Source: a virus. From it: a stretch of 64,000 nt of DNA. The notes under the pieces are model-generated. The model worked only from the letters and a program-made list of their open reading frames with translations. It was not told the origin of the DNA and searched no databases. Shown piece by piece: positions 49,901 to 60,185 of the stretch; the stretch's first letter is position 1; each line of letters starts with the position of its first letter. The stretch lies in the IMG/VR virus record IMGVR_UViG_3300034012_003212, positions 1 through 64,000 of that record; one strand, 5' to 3'. A program made the translations under genes and the position numbers.

Positions 49901-50428
49901 ATCGTTCTTTCCCTTAAATGCATTTTCGAATATTGTCTTTTTATCGGCTGTATCAGCATCAACAAGTAATCTCCTGACCTGTACGTGTTTTACATTAGAA
50001 TCTATCTTTCCTGATAGATCAAAACGAACCGTCATGAGAGGTGACATGAGGTTCTTAAAGAAATAATTGTCCTGTGGAACGAACGTCGTGGGAGTCGTCA
50101 GCGATGTTATTCTCCTAGGAGATGGGGACAAATTAACAGCTATTATCCTCTTGAATGAACCGTCGGATTGGCGAACAAGAACATCCGATTCTCCTATTCC
50201 ACTCATGTTGGACACATTGGTGTCGATCCTTCGCAATTCTGAACGAAGATAACCAAGGGACGGTATGCTCAGCGTGGAAGTGTTTCCGTTATCAAGGGTT
50301 ACACTAACATCTATCGTCTCATTCGGAGTGCTAGAAGCAAGCGCAAGCGCGTTAAGTATTTCAATCGCATTTTTGTGCAATCTTACTATATCTAGCAAGT
50401 ATGATGAAGAACTATTCGTTGCTGCCAT
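46967..50428 (-). CDS. Structural protein with coiled coils and FN3-like domain, 1153 aa
   Basis: N-terminal beta region, coiled coil about 395-470 (YSQIHNNDKKISSLNIELNK), an FN3-like domain about 510-645 (VIAFRVRYRYLP, EVAITQGERVEIQVSSISEAGW), a second coiled coil about 713 (LAQKIKDLEAQLSALRTKV), then a C-terminal beta part. FN3 modules occur in tail proteins that touch the host surface. One base separates it from the next gene. Confidence 0.68.
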   Translation of the reverse strand: MAATNSSSSYLLDIVRLHKNAIEILNALALASSTPNETIDVSVTLDNGNTSTLSIPSLGYLRSELRRIDTNVSNMSGIGESDVLVRQSDGSFKRIIAVNLSPSPRRITSLTTPTTFVPQDNYFFKNLMSPLMTVRFDLSGKIDSNVKHVQVRRLLVDADTADKKTIFENAFKGKNDISFDDCVLFLTDSLINFNIDDETMELPPATPRYYGTFSVVKILDRVSGQNNIRRYVLDSLNYTDSISRVKSNQALKPGDVLIKGSSLFSVTEIDETKNIVTLKRTQGADSIEIGVDVLSIQSELYNPQILNVPIAMNEYEILFMKPIQDNITSSEWSPGVGFYTNDLFYQSSKGNVGISDFYDTYVIDLSEDLVSHAREKRVSILTGTKPSPPELRQDNFVVKRLNDQIDGTQAENELNQIYSQIHNNDKKISSLNIELNKLNQNLTATDTVSATSTASIAYQSSKESIQKQINSLNEMNSGLLTKAENILAQNPNISTTPSKYSIFGFWEIPAARVSIQGKKQEVIAFRVRYRYLPMNESTASAREVPFTSQDGSTASAYFSRWQEFVTKPRNRVVLPDGSVVWRQSDIQNPDEVNTQQLEVAITQGERVEIQVSSISEAGWPANPIESDFSTSIVVDFPESLVKPDVANLVTSIQTKLAQKGLQDSLTNIGITEHIQNSTQVGSVYVAHNADEISYSIDANSVVTLAQKIKDLEAQLSALRTKVETGKGMLKVSIIDPYGNSISVANGATISANAGFYVEDLKLVSESERPGAIVTKQYNLVIENSSATPLMLLSQFPGLLRDGLPSSAGNIFNGVQVPQDYSNKAYNRVPIGLAAAPMRTRDSYYLPEYVANQPIPYQSSQQASQFIYSRAVSLNGLYNFYDQFAPPTQLIPNSDLGYNAPTHANVWSNDFDSNTTNTVGDIEYLSPLGGGSLTSFCVSVDHPAIKFVKVGTDQYSPSTTNKPTLANYFNSPMLNSKVDSMASNAPFRYPQFHHNSAFVVSPSDDPTRPKPQAGYAQFSENSQWPYPMKLGFSYDDPYLIGSDTVGSYLYIQSPSIETIKVNGSGLNSFKELPMGEEYKVVIPIIFQYRFTDKLNNLGGLVNRNFSNLTSVRGLGIDISCKGDPLFSFDFIISSSYVSDGSTRYTSQLTSTIQI

Positions 50429-50429
50429 T

Positions 50430-52574
50430 TTATCTTATTTTTTCAATGTTAAATGTGTACGTCTTTGGATCAAGACAAACTACTTCAAAATAGGGCTGAT
50501 TTCCAGAGAACGAGAACTGCGACGCGTTGAATGTGCCTATTATTTTGCTGTACGGGACCGCCGCGCCAGATCTGTTAGTCGAATCAGTGATTATAGAGAA
50601 CTTCTTCTCAAACGGGTTGTAACCGCTCTGTAAGTTAACCGGAGAAGAAAAACAGATGCGTATTATTTGTCCAGACTGAAACTGAATATTAGAATCATCT
50701 ATGAGGAGCGTCATGTCCATGTTCGGATCAAATGGAGATGAATCATCGGTCTTAAATAGAACATAATTACTTCCATCAAGGAGCGTGTGAGTATATTGGA
50801 AAACCGAATTCACTTCACTGTATTCATTAAGATCGATGTACGGTTTAGCTACATCGATGGAATAACCTGCCCGAGTGTTGGAAATTTCAACCTTTCCTGC
50901 GCGTTTCTTTAGGTTTATACCACGTCCTGACGTGAGAACATCAACGTTGTATTGCATCAAAACACTGGTCTTGTTGTTATAGATATCTATGATTGCATCA
51001 TAGTTTCTCTGTATCAGATCTATTATGGATTTTGAATTGCTGAAATATGCCTGAGAATCTATAAAATCCTGTTCCAGCGTCGTCACACGCGAATCCAAAG
51101 AATCCACAGAATTCTGTGTCAACAGTTGTTCCTCTATGTCATCAATCCTTTTTTGAAGAAGGGATATATTTGCTAACTGCGTGAGCAATTGATCACTTGC
51201 GCCCCTCAATTCAGTCAATGCTTCATTGAATAATTGAAGGGAAAATGTGTTGTAATCATTTATGCTCGATTGAACAGAAGTGTCCTCAACATTCGTATCG
51301 AGCCTTAAATTAACTCTAAGACCATACGAATTTCCGTTCATGTTAGTTTCAACATTAGGACGGTACTTCGTGAATCTCGGTATGTATGCGCCGCTCGTGG
51401 AAGGCTGCAGATCATCGAGGAACAGCACCCCGAAGAGGTTTGTTGCCTTCTGCGTCGGATCATCCTTTGACACAATGTCATAATATATGAGCACTGTATT
51501 AAAGTCAAAGGATGTACTTCCTGGTGTCTTGTTGAACGAATACCACGAATTGGTAGCAGCCTCTTGGTTTGCCAATTGGTAGTTCGTGAGATCAAAGTCT
51601 ATACCAATTCCGTCTAATCGGCTTCTTCTGAAATACACGTCATTTCCGGCTTCTGCTCCTATTCCGACTATCTTTAGATCATCGTTCCTTGAATCATTGA
51701 GCCTCACGGGTTCAAGGAAATACGTGTTATCACTTGTGTATGGCCACCACCATGAATCCGATTGGTAGTTTCCTGATGAATCCTTCTTGTACAATTCGTA
51801 TGTTGATCCATCGGTGTATGAGCCCTCACAATCATAATACGCGCGCGTATCTAGGCCTGAAGGTTGCACATCATCAGCGGTTCTTCCAGATATGTACGCC
51901 TGATCCAACGGATTCAACGGAGAATACCGAAGCGCGGTGTTCGCTGCGTAATTGGTATCCTTTGTCTCGCTCGTGAACATTACATATGGGCTCCTTCCTG
52001 CATCTGTTGGAACGTGGATGTAGATCTCTGCTTGAGTACTTCCGTTCACGCTAGATGTATTAACGAGGTCAACTTCACCGACGTACTTTATAACCCTTGA
52101 ATATTGGAGACTTTCGTCCTCTTCAACAAATCTTTGACCAGTGCTTGTGTTATTCGTCGATGTCTCGGATGCGTTCGATTCCCTGAACCTCAATGCTCCG
52201 ATTTCCTTCAGCCATTTGAAAAAGACTCGTTCTGATACGGTATGCAGGGCAGATGAATCATAACTGTCCTGACTCTGTATGAGAGTCTCAAGGTTGAATG
52301 CGTAATCCTGTAGCGAATTTGCAAATGCTATATTAGCCGAGCTTGATGCGTCATATACCTTGGAATACGCTCCTGGAACAGAACGAAGCTGTACATAATT
52401 CTCATAGTTCTCGGGAGTGGCTATATTCGGTATGTCGAGTAATGCAAATTTTGAGAACGTCACATCATAGCTAGGATTGGAGAACGTGAAATTGATGTCC
52501 TCTACGCTAGAAGGGAATGTATAGACGGTACCGCCTTGTACTCGTATCGGCCTTATGAATGGTGCTACTGCCAT
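50430..52574 (-). CDS. Structural protein, probable baseplate component, 714 aa
   Basis: Begins MAVAPFIRPIRVQGGTVYTF; beta-rich with a coiled coil about residues 450-510 (QLLTQLANISLLQKRIDDI). C-terminal part YFEVVCLDPKTYTFNIEKIR. No family named; position in the baseplate gene run supports the call. Confidence 0.62.
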   Translation of the reverse strand: MAVAPFIRPIRVQGGTVYTFPSSVEDINFTFSNPSYDVTFSKFALLDIPNIATPENYENYVQLRSVPGAYSKVYDASSSANIAFANSLQDYAFNLETLIQSQDSYDSSALHTVSERVFFKWLKEIGALRFRESNASETSTNNTSTGQRFVEEDESLQYSRVIKYVGEVDLVNTSSVNGSTQAEIYIHVPTDAGRSPYVMFTSETKDTNYAANTALRYSPLNPLDQAYISGRTADDVQPSGLDTRAYYDCEGSYTDGSTYELYKKDSSGNYQSDSWWWPYTSDNTYFLEPVRLNDSRNDDLKIVGIGAEAGNDVYFRRSRLDGIGIDFDLTNYQLANQEAATNSWYSFNKTPGSTSFDFNTVLIYYDIVSKDDPTQKATNLFGVLFLDDLQPSTSGAYIPRFTKYRPNVETNMNGNSYGLRVNLRLDTNVEDTSVQSSINDYNTFSLQLFNEALTELRGASDQLLTQLANISLLQKRIDDIEEQLLTQNSVDSLDSRVTTLEQDFIDSQAYFSNSKSIIDLIQRNYDAIIDIYNNKTSVLMQYNVDVLTSGRGINLKKRAGKVEISNTRAGYSIDVAKPYIDLNEYSEVNSVFQYTHTLLDGSNYVLFKTDDSSPFDPNMDMTLLIDDSNIQFQSGQIIRICFSSPVNLQSGYNPFEKKFSIITDSTNRSGAAVPYSKIIGTFNASQFSFSGNQPYFEVVCLDPKTYTFNIEKIR

Positions 52575-52591
52575 ATTGTATTATATATTTC

Positions 52592-53932
52592 TTATGAGAA
52601 TGTGTTAAATATCGTGGAATCAGAAAACGAAGAGAAATCCCTCTTCGATGCACCGAATCCCATGATCTGAACTTCATACCGACAATTTGTCAATATCGAA
52701 TGAATTCGCGTATCCCTCTCATTGACCGTGACGTACCGCCAAGAACTCGAAAAAACTGGCTTGAAGCGGGCAGTATAGTATGAAAATTTCTTGTTCTTTT
52801 TGACCTGAATTCTGAAAGAACTGCTGGGATTTTCCAAAATGTAGTCAACGAGATCACTGTTTTGTAATCCATGAAGAGCGTCAGAATTTTCTATAGGTAT
52901 GTTGATCCTTGGGTCTTCCGTCACGATGTACCAAGAAGTAGAATTGCGAGATGCGCCGGATGGCTTATATATTGTTTTTAGGGTGAAAGAATTACCAGAA
53001 GATGACGAAACGATCCCGATAAAATACTTTGACCCAAGATCCTGTGATTCCAGATCTAACGGGGTTGCTGAAACGTATACTCTTTTTCCTACTTCGTATT
53101 CCCCGGATGGATTCAAGAGAGAAACTACAACAGAATCCGATAGCTTCAATTGAAGGAGATTCACCTGAAGCGAATTCGTAAAATCATATGTTTGATTACT
53201 AAAAGAGCAGTCCCCTGATATTATCAACTCCCTCGTATCATCACTTCCATTGGAATTTCTTAAAAGAACTGGATTACCTGGTTCAAAGTTCCCGTTTTCA
53301 AACTGGGTGCGTGATGCTTTTACCCATATGTTCGGATTCGGCGTCTCTACATCAGAGTAAGAAAGAACCCTAGAGGACACGTGATTGCTCGAATCATTTG
53401 TGATGTAATTAATTGAAAAACTAATATCGTTGCTTAACCGGAATAGATCTTCCTGTGATACATCAAGATCTCGTGAATAAACGACTGAATACTTTTTATC
53501 AGTCTCAGAAACGTATGAATCAAAATCTGAATCACATGAATCATCTAGCAATACTGCATATGTGTTTGTCATCCTCCTCTGAACAGCAACGACAGTGAAT
53601 TTCCAACATCTCGATGTGTAATCATCGATGATTAGCAAAGTATCCCTTCCGTTTAATGATGATCCATATAGGTCGTCATCATTTATCAGTCCATTGAAAG
53701 TAATCTGATACAAACATCCGCGTGATATTTCATTTCCACCATTCTGATTCAAACTCCTGGAGTAAAAAACAGAATCGACTGTTATTGTTTTTGTGAGGCC
53801 TGATACTTCATTTTCTTCAGATTTCAAAAAAGAATAGCGTGAAGCATCAAGAGAAGATGCTCCTAAAAAATTAGAATTATCAAGCCCTGGTACGCTCGGG
53901 TATTTTACGTCGCAGTTTAATCTATAGGACAT
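52592..53932 (-). CDS. Structural protein, 446 aa
   Basis: Beta-rich, Ser/Asn-rich, with a possible FN3-like end (FSYYTARFKPVFSSSWRYVTV, CRYEVQIMGFG). It overlaps the end of the 1802-aa gene by 16 bases. Virion role inferred from context only. Confidence 0.6.
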   Translation of the reverse strand: MSYRLNCDVKYPSVPGLDNSNFLGASSLDASRYSFLKSEENEVSGLTKTITVDSVFYSRSLNQNGGNEISRGCLYQITFNGLINDDDLYGSSLNGRDTLLIIDDYTSRCWKFTVVAVQRRMTNTYAVLLDDSCDSDFDSYVSETDKKYSVVYSRDLDVSQEDLFRLSNDISFSINYITNDSSNHVSSRVLSYSDVETPNPNIWVKASRTQFENGNFEPGNPVLLRNSNGSDDTRELIISGDCSFSNQTYDFTNSLQVNLLQLKLSDSVVVSLLNPSGEYEVGKRVYVSATPLDLESQDLGSKYFIGIVSSSSGNSFTLKTIYKPSGASRNSTSWYIVTEDPRINIPIENSDALHGLQNSDLVDYILENPSSSFRIQVKKNKKFSYYTARFKPVFSSSWRYVTVNERDTRIHSILTNCRYEVQIMGFGASKRDFSSFSDSTIFNTFS

Positions 53933-56900
53933 GATTCTCTTTCCATTTTTTCGTATGTTTCATACACAGAAACGAATCCGGTTTTTTCGATAGTCTTCGT
54001 GTTGTTATTGACATCAACCACTGTTGCAATTACATTGTAATTACCTGCTCTTTGAAACGTCCATGCCAAATTCTCAGACTTAATTTTCACGAGTGTGACA
54101 CCGGATCTGGAATCTTCCAACTCCCATATGACATTCTTGGCTCCAGGTATTTTACAGTTTGCTAACGAAAAGAACACAGTAGAAAACACAGGTGCATCCA
54201 CATGGTCCACTCCTATGTACGAGTCATTCCAACAGAAACTACCGTTCAGATACGGCGAATATTGTCTGCGAAGATCTTTGACAAAATCTTCTGCGCAAAG
54301 ACTGAAATGTTTATTAGGCGGATATGTTGCACCACCTTCCAACCAACCACGGGTGATTGAATAATCCAAAGGATTATAGCTTCCTAATTCTTCGGTGAGA
54401 CTATCATTCTTGAAATCATACACAGGATACGATGTGCCCCTTGTCAGAAATTCAGGATCACTTCCATACACACCATTATCATACTCGAGGTAACACAATC
54501 CTGATGTTCCAGGAACCTTAGCACTTGCTAGTATAAAATACTCAGGTTGTACATATTTCTCGGTATCCGTTTCTGGGTCATACACTATAACATCCTGTAA
54601 TTCTGCCCATTCTGTGAAGTACACTCGATAATCTGTCACATCAACAACATTCTGATAATCAGTATTATGTTCAACGGGTATAGAAATTATCGCATTTATC
54701 GGATCGAATGAGGAAGCATCACTTATCGTGAGTTCTATTGTATCAGTTCCATCTGAGCTTTTTATGCGTATCGTCTTTCCTATCTCAAAGTATGGAAGTG
54801 AAGTTATGTCATTTTCGAAATAAAAACTAACGTTCTGGCTAACGCTTCCATTGTCTGAATAATTCGAAAGAACATACGCATCACCGACCTTGTATCCACC
54901 GGACATATAATATGGCCAGAATCCATATGAAATTGATGTGTAATAATCAGTCTTCACAGGAGACGATGAATTATTGTAGAAGACAGCGTTTTCTGATACC
55001 TTTCCATCGAAGTCATTTGAGCCAATAGAAGCTGGTTCGACTATAACATAATCCCCTTGGGATAGTTCATCCAGAGACATCTTGGAATACGGAGTGCTCT
55101 TGTACTCTCCATAAATGGAAGTAGTTCCAACCGAAAGAACCCGGAAAGCATACGTATTCTCATCATACTGGCCAAGGTAAACGAGTTTTGCAGAAGGACT
55201 ACGATGTGCTTGAATCTTTCCATCAATTGGTGTTCCAGGTAACATAAAGCAAACATCCCCTGTTTCAAATGATGCATATTGATCGTTTGCCTCTACGAGT
55301 ATTGTGTATGGCTCTATTCGCACAAGGCCAATAGATTCATCATACAATGCGACGCTGTAATTGAATTTTGAAATTCCCTCATCGTTCGATGATCTAAGAG
55401 CTTCAACCGCGTCTCCGAGTGTCATGAATTGCGTGTTGGGAAATTCAAATAATTCTCCTGAGTCAACGCGAATCGTGCCGCCAGGGGAAACTGCATTAAG
55501 TTTAAATCCACATATCGCCGGTGAATGGTAATCAAATGATCCCCATGTCCTCGAAAAGGAATCCTGCCATCGCACTTTTGCTGATTTCCACTTTGAAACT
55601 GCATCCACGCCGTACCACTCCTGTGCGTAATCAAGATCAAAATCAGAAAATTGGATCATGTAACTAAGATCTATTTTTCTTAGATTATTGAATGGATCAT
55701 CGAGTACTAGAGAAGTCTTTCCATTTGCATATGTTATTCCATTGATGTAGAACGAAACATCCGAGTCAACGTTATTCCAATACGCAACAATATCATTTGA
55801 TGGATCATTCGGATCTGGAATAAAAGATAATGCGTTATTCTGTGAACTTGCATATATGATGGTCTTTCCGTTATATGGCGTAATCGTTCCAGGGAGAAAT
55901 CTTGCAATAAAATCAAAGTACCTTATAGAACAATTTTCTAGTGATTCTATTCTTGAACTATTGATCAATTCAGATGGATCAAAATTAAATGGCCTTTCGT
56001 CCAATGATTCAAACACTATAGTGGTTGTGTTTCCGTCGCTATCGTACCGGGATTGTTTAATTAAACCCTCATTAAAGGAAGTCTGACCATACAATTTGTA
56101 CTCAATTGATGTATTTGTTCTCATGCGACTGGTTACATCACCAGTGACGCCAAACATGTATCTTGGGCGATATCCATCATACCGTAGATCTGTTGACATT
56201 GAATAAAATGTCAAATCTCCTATTTCTTTTCTGGATATTATGGATATCTGTTTTCCATACAGTTCAGATTCTGAATGCTCACCTTCAATTGTTATGAGTT
56301 TTTGGGTGCTATCATAGTACTTTACTTTGTATCCTTCTCGATTTTCTTGCACAGTAAACCGAACAAACATGCCAGACTTTATCATCTGTGCATTTGGTTC
56401 ATCCGGGTTGAAGTAATTTCCACTTATTTTTACTATGCTCTTGTTGTAATCTATTTCAGATATAGGAAGAATAATAGATTCAAGCACTTCGTCTTTTCCT
56501 AGATAAGAAGAAACAGACGAATCTTTCCACCTGATTCCACAATTCTGCCATGTTGTATTCTTGAGTGATCGATAAAGACTATTCACGTCGGATCGCCTCT
56601 TTCTCTTCGGACGGAGGACCCCCTGGTTTCTTTCTGCCCAAGACCATGCCCCTTGTTTCCATGTCTGGTTTACATCAGTCCACAACTCAATCTTATTTGA
56701 TGCTCGGTATATCCCTGCGATGTTCGTCGATTTCATCAGCACCTGGAAAAGAGATTTCTTTGTCCTCGACTGACTTCCGCTGCTCGTGAGATAATACGCG
56801 AGTGTTACATCGTAGTTGCCTTCGTATGGAACCACCACATCGTGTACTTCAAGGTCTTCTATCTTTCCTCGTTTTCTGTACGTAAATGGAACTTCCCTTT

Positions 56901-59325
56901 CGGCTGATTTGACTCTCCATTCCATTTCATACGCATCTTTGGATGCTATACCTTTCCATGAATACTGGGTTCCCGGGAGCTCTTGCTCCGAAGACATCAT
57001 ATTCTTCCATGTCTGTTTTAGATCCGACCATGTGACACTGAACGTATTTGCCGTAAGTGTGACGGTCGCTCCTATGTTTGCCTGAGAATCATCAACAAAG
57101 TTAGAATAACTCTTGTTGACATAGAAGCTTCTTAATTCGAAGTCTTTGATGTCCTGAATAGAAAATTGAGCAAGATCCTGAACCTTAACGCCATCTCCTA
57201 TGTTATCGTCGGTGCGGTACCCGGTTCCAAGATCCTCTATGTATGCTATCGACGGTTCTGCCGTAAAATCTATGTCAAGATAATCTGGGGATGCTGTGAT
57301 AGTTTCATTCTGAGTCAGCCAACTTTCTATTGCATACGTTTCAAAATAAACCCCCTCGCCCGTTATGTCGACTATTCTTGCATTCAGAGGAAGGAAATAC
57401 TTCTTTAGAACATTCTTAAGAGAGAATAACTTTATGAGTATCTCATCATTCGTGAAATCAAACACATCCTGTGTCACAGGCTGGCCGTATTCATCATATG
57501 TTCCAGTGAGCCTATTTATGTCGTAGAATAGGCTAAACTTATTTGTCTTTTTCCAGTTTTGACTGGGAATTAATTTATCATTATTTACATCTGTCAGATT
57601 CAATGGCACTTCCACCTGACGATATTTACCGTAGATGGTGGATTGCATATCTATGTTCTTCCAATATTCTTTGAGACGGAGATCACCGTAGCCAAAAAAC
57701 TTTATAGCATTTATGAAACCCTTGTACGATCCAGTATATGGAAATATGTGATCGCCTGCCGCTAGTAATTCCTTCCTCTTCTCATTCACTATAAGGTAAT
57801 CAGGGAGTATCTCATTCACATCGGAACCTCGGAAAATAGGTCCAACATCTGGAACTATATCCATGCCCAGGTTCTGCAAAAGCATCTTGAATCGTTCATC
57901 TTCTCCTTCTACTTCCCCGTAGAATGCAACTTCGGCAACCTTCTGTTCATTCTCTATCGGGGTGCAACGAAACACTATGAGTGAATTCTGCTGAGGTATT
58001 ATCCCGTGCTCACTGTTTCCAAAATCAAGTGTCACTAGAGACGGAGTCCTCCTTGTTATCTGGACAACTGATTCTTCTTTTTCATATCCTGTGATGTCAT
58101 ACACAACTGAGATATCTTGCACATCCTGTTTTGAATATGCAATCCTATATTTAGATATGTCATCAACAAGCGACAGCGCAGCGTTATCTTCTATGTAAAC
58201 CGTTGTCGTGTCTTCTACTGGATCGTGCTCACTGTATACAATCTTGCACAGAAAGTTCTTTGATATGTCGCCGTCCTTATAAACAACAATATCCCCGTTC
58301 TGTGAAAGATTGGGCTCAGTTGCAATTGATTTATGGGATTCAAAAGTGAGACTCATTGAACCCAGATCAAGAGAAGATGAAGACTGCAGCTTTGTTCCGC
58401 TCCCTGGCGGTATTAGGTATACGTCAAACGAGTTGTTCTTAAACGAGAAGTCTTCTGGAACATCGAAAGGAAAACTCTGTGATTGCAGGCCAGTTCCAAG
58501 GAATGATTGGACTTCCGAACTTTCTACAGATGATAGATTTTTATAGTATATTTCAAGAGTTCTTGCGAATCTGGATTCTTCGTCCGAATGCAACGCTATG
58601 TTGACCTGCATGATCTTTTTATTCAGATCGTCAGATGGATCAATTATCCTGTATAATGTTGCATCAGAGTCGACTGAAATAGGTATATCACCAGAAAATG
58701 TCACCCCTTCGATATCATCCCCGGAACCATTATTAAGTAATATATCCTGAGTCTCTACTCTTTTTATGATAGCAGAATTTGCGCTTGTCTCCGCCTGAAA
58801 AAGAAATATGTTCTTCTCAAACTCGTACTCCCTCCATTTAAAAAAGAAGTATGAATCGGCATCGCCTCTTGGGTGTACATATGTAAATGTTTCAAGCCTC
58901 CACGAAGAATGGCTTCCACTTCCCTGTGAATAGACTATTCTTATGTGGGCATAACCAGTGGTTTCATTATATCCGAGTATATCTGCAACAAAATAATTCG
59001 AAGCATCGGATGTATCATATGATTTAAAGCTCTTTCCGGGCTTTAGAATTTTTGCGATTCCCAAAGATCCCGTCGGATCCGGTGTAAGAGGTATATCGGC
59101 ATATGTTGCAGTCTCTTTAGAAAGCGCATCAAGGTCTATAGATTGAGTGAATTCTTCCTTGTACTTCACCTCCTCAACTATAAAAAGATGCTGTACTTCA
59201 TGCAGAGAAGAAGACACTCTTGGGAAATAAGACATACCATACCAGACACCGTGTGTCCTTGTGAGGTTTAGCTCATTGCCGTTTTTATCAAAAAACTTTA
59301 AGTGTCTTCCTACTTCTACAAGCAT
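53917..59325 (-). CDS. Probable gp7-like baseplate wedge protein with PKD-like end, 1802 aa
   Basis: About residue 540 is GSYKGFINAIKFFGYGDLRL, which resembles a conserved segment of the large gp7 wedge proteins of T4-like cyanophages as I recall them. The last 90 residues (KNVIWELEDSRSGVTLVKI, FQRAGNYNVIATVVDVN) form a PKD-like Ig domain. Order relative to gp6-like (60186) also fits a baseplate wedge set. Most of the chain is beta-rich and otherwise unassigned. Confidence 0.55.
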   Translation of the reverse strand: MLVEVGRHLKFFDKNGNELNLTRTHGVWYGMSYFPRVSSSLHEVQHLFIVEEVKYKEEFTQSIDLDALSKETATYADIPLTPDPTGSLGIAKILKPGKSFKSYDTSDASNYFVADILGYNETTGYAHIRIVYSQGSGSHSSWRLETFTYVHPRGDADSYFFFKWREYEFEKNIFLFQAETSANSAIIKRVETQDILLNNGSGDDIEGVTFSGDIPISVDSDATLYRIIDPSDDLNKKIMQVNIALHSDEESRFARTLEIYYKNLSSVESSEVQSFLGTGLQSQSFPFDVPEDFSFKNNSFDVYLIPPGSGTKLQSSSSLDLGSMSLTFESHKSIATEPNLSQNGDIVVYKDGDISKNFLCKIVYSEHDPVEDTTTVYIEDNAALSLVDDISKYRIAYSKQDVQDISVVYDITGYEKEESVVQITRRTPSLVTLDFGNSEHGIIPQQNSLIVFRCTPIENEQKVAEVAFYGEVEGEDERFKMLLQNLGMDIVPDVGPIFRGSDVNEILPDYLIVNEKRKELLAAGDHIFPYTGSYKGFINAIKFFGYGDLRLKEYWKNIDMQSTIYGKYRQVEVPLNLTDVNNDKLIPSQNWKKTNKFSLFYDINRLTGTYDEYGQPVTQDVFDFTNDEILIKLFSLKNVLKKYFLPLNARIVDITGEGVYFETYAIESWLTQNETITASPDYLDIDFTAEPSIAYIEDLGTGYRTDDNIGDGVKVQDLAQFSIQDIKDFELRSFYVNKSYSNFVDDSQANIGATVTLTANTFSVTWSDLKQTWKNMMSSEQELPGTQYSWKGIASKDAYEMEWRVKSAEREVPFTYRKRGKIEDLEVHDVVVPYEGNYDVTLAYYLTSSGSQSRTKKSLFQVLMKSTNIAGIYRASNKIELWTDVNQTWKQGAWSWAERNQGVLRPKRKRRSDVNSLYRSLKNTTWQNCGIRWKDSSVSSYLGKDEVLESIILPISEIDYNKSIVKISGNYFNPDEPNAQMIKSGMFVRFTVQENREGYKVKYYDSTQKLITIEGEHSESELYGKQISIISRKEIGDLTFYSMSTDLRYDGYRPRYMFGVTGDVTSRMRTNTSIEYKLYGQTSFNEGLIKQSRYDSDGNTTTIVFESLDERPFNFDPSELINSSRIESLENCSIRYFDFIARFLPGTITPYNGKTIIYASSQNNALSFIPDPNDPSNDIVAYWNNVDSDVSFYINGITYANGKTSLVLDDPFNNLRKIDLSYMIQFSDFDLDYAQEWYGVDAVSKWKSAKVRWQDSFSRTWGSFDYHSPAICGFKLNAVSPGGTIRVDSGELFEFPNTQFMTLGDAVEALRSSNDEGISKFNYSVALYDESIGLVRIEPYTILVEANDQYASFETGDVCFMLPGTPIDGKIQAHRSPSAKLVYLGQYDENTYAFRVLSVGTTSIYGEYKSTPYSKMSLDELSQGDYVIVEPASIGSNDFDGKVSENAVFYNNSSSPVKTDYYTSISYGFWPYYMSGGYKVGDAYVLSNYSDNGSVSQNVSFYFENDITSLPYFEIGKTIRIKSSDGTDTIELTISDASSFDPINAIISIPVEHNTDYQNVVDVTDYRVYFTEWAELQDVIVYDPETDTEKYVQPEYFILASAKVPGTSGLCYLEYDNGVYGSDPEFLTRGTSYPVYDFKNDSLTEELGSYNPLDYSITRGWLEGGATYPPNKHFSLCAEDFVKDLRRQYSPYLNGSFCWNDSYIGVDHVDAPVFSTVFFSLANCKIPGAKNVIWELEDSRSGVTLVKIKSENLAWTFQRAGNYNVIATVVDVNNNTKTIEKTGFVSVYETYEKMERESCPID

Positions 59326-59353
59326 TATTGTATTGATTCTTTAAAAATTTATC

Positions 59354-60157
59354 TTAGACTGTTTCTATGTATGCGCCATACATGTTAAGTATCAACCATT
59401 CTGAACCAGTCCATGCCAATTCGACGCAGCTGTAATACAGATCCGATCCAACCGCAGTGCTATTATTTGCCAGAAGTATTCCTTCGCCTGCTGCCACGCC
59501 GACGATGCTTCCACCGGTAGGAGCAAGTAGGTAGTGGCCTGCCACATTAGTCACATCTTCATTTAATTTCGTGCATATGGTTATCCTCTGACCTATATCA
59601 CCGGTGTTAGGGAGTCTTACGTCCTTTATCGTGAATCCATCTGCTGTATTCGAAGGATCATACGATGATGTCCATTGAAGGAGGAACACAGATTTTTTTG
59701 TCGTTGTTATCGTTCCAGTTGTTCCACTTACGGTTGCATATGATGCAGAGTCGTAAGCTGCGATGAATGAATCTGCGAATCCATTCTGCACAACCGATCC
59801 AGAACTCGCAAGATTGTACGCAGAGATCTTGTATGTCGAATTTGACTGTGTGATATCCCCGCTGCTTGCAGTGATGCCTCCTGTTGAAGTCATCGTGTTC
59901 ACTGTAGTCGAACCAGATACAGAAACGTTACCTGCAACAGTAGCAGATTTCTGAAGCTCCAGTCCTACTACTGAAGTGGCTTCACTTTGTACCTTTTCTA
60001 TCACCACGCTCGAAAGAACTGCATCTCCGGATGATGAATCGACGAATTCGTTCAAAGAGTCAACTGAGTCCTTGAGTTTTGTGAAATTGTCATTTATTGT
60101 GATCCTCGATGATGCGATCTCATCGGTTTCGAGGATTTCTGTTATATTTATCGCCAT
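59354..60157 (-). CDS. Fibre-type structural protein, 267 aa
   Basis: N-terminus EILETDEIASSRITINDNFTKL is a typical attachment helix of phage fibre or baseplate-hub proteins; the middle is Ser/Thr-rich beta helix (VAGNVSVSGSTTVNTM), and the end (CVELAWTGSEWLILNMYG) a small knob. It lies between the wedge genes, so it is probably a baseplate-bound short fibre. Confidence 0.65.
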   Translation of the reverse strand: MAINITEILETDEIASSRITINDNFTKLKDSVDSLNEFVDSSSGDAVLSSVVIEKVQSEATSVVGLELQKSATVAGNVSVSGSTTVNTMTSTGGITASSGDITQSNSTYKISAYNLASSGSVVQNGFADSFIAAYDSASYATVSGTTGTITTTKKSVFLLQWTSSYDPSNTADGFTIKDVRLPNTGDIGQRITICTKLNEDVTNVAGHYLLAPTGGSIVGVAAGEGILLANNSTAVGSDLYYSCVELAWTGSEWLILNMYGAYIETV

Positions 60158-60185
60158 GGTTTACCTCTTGTATTATTTTAAAATT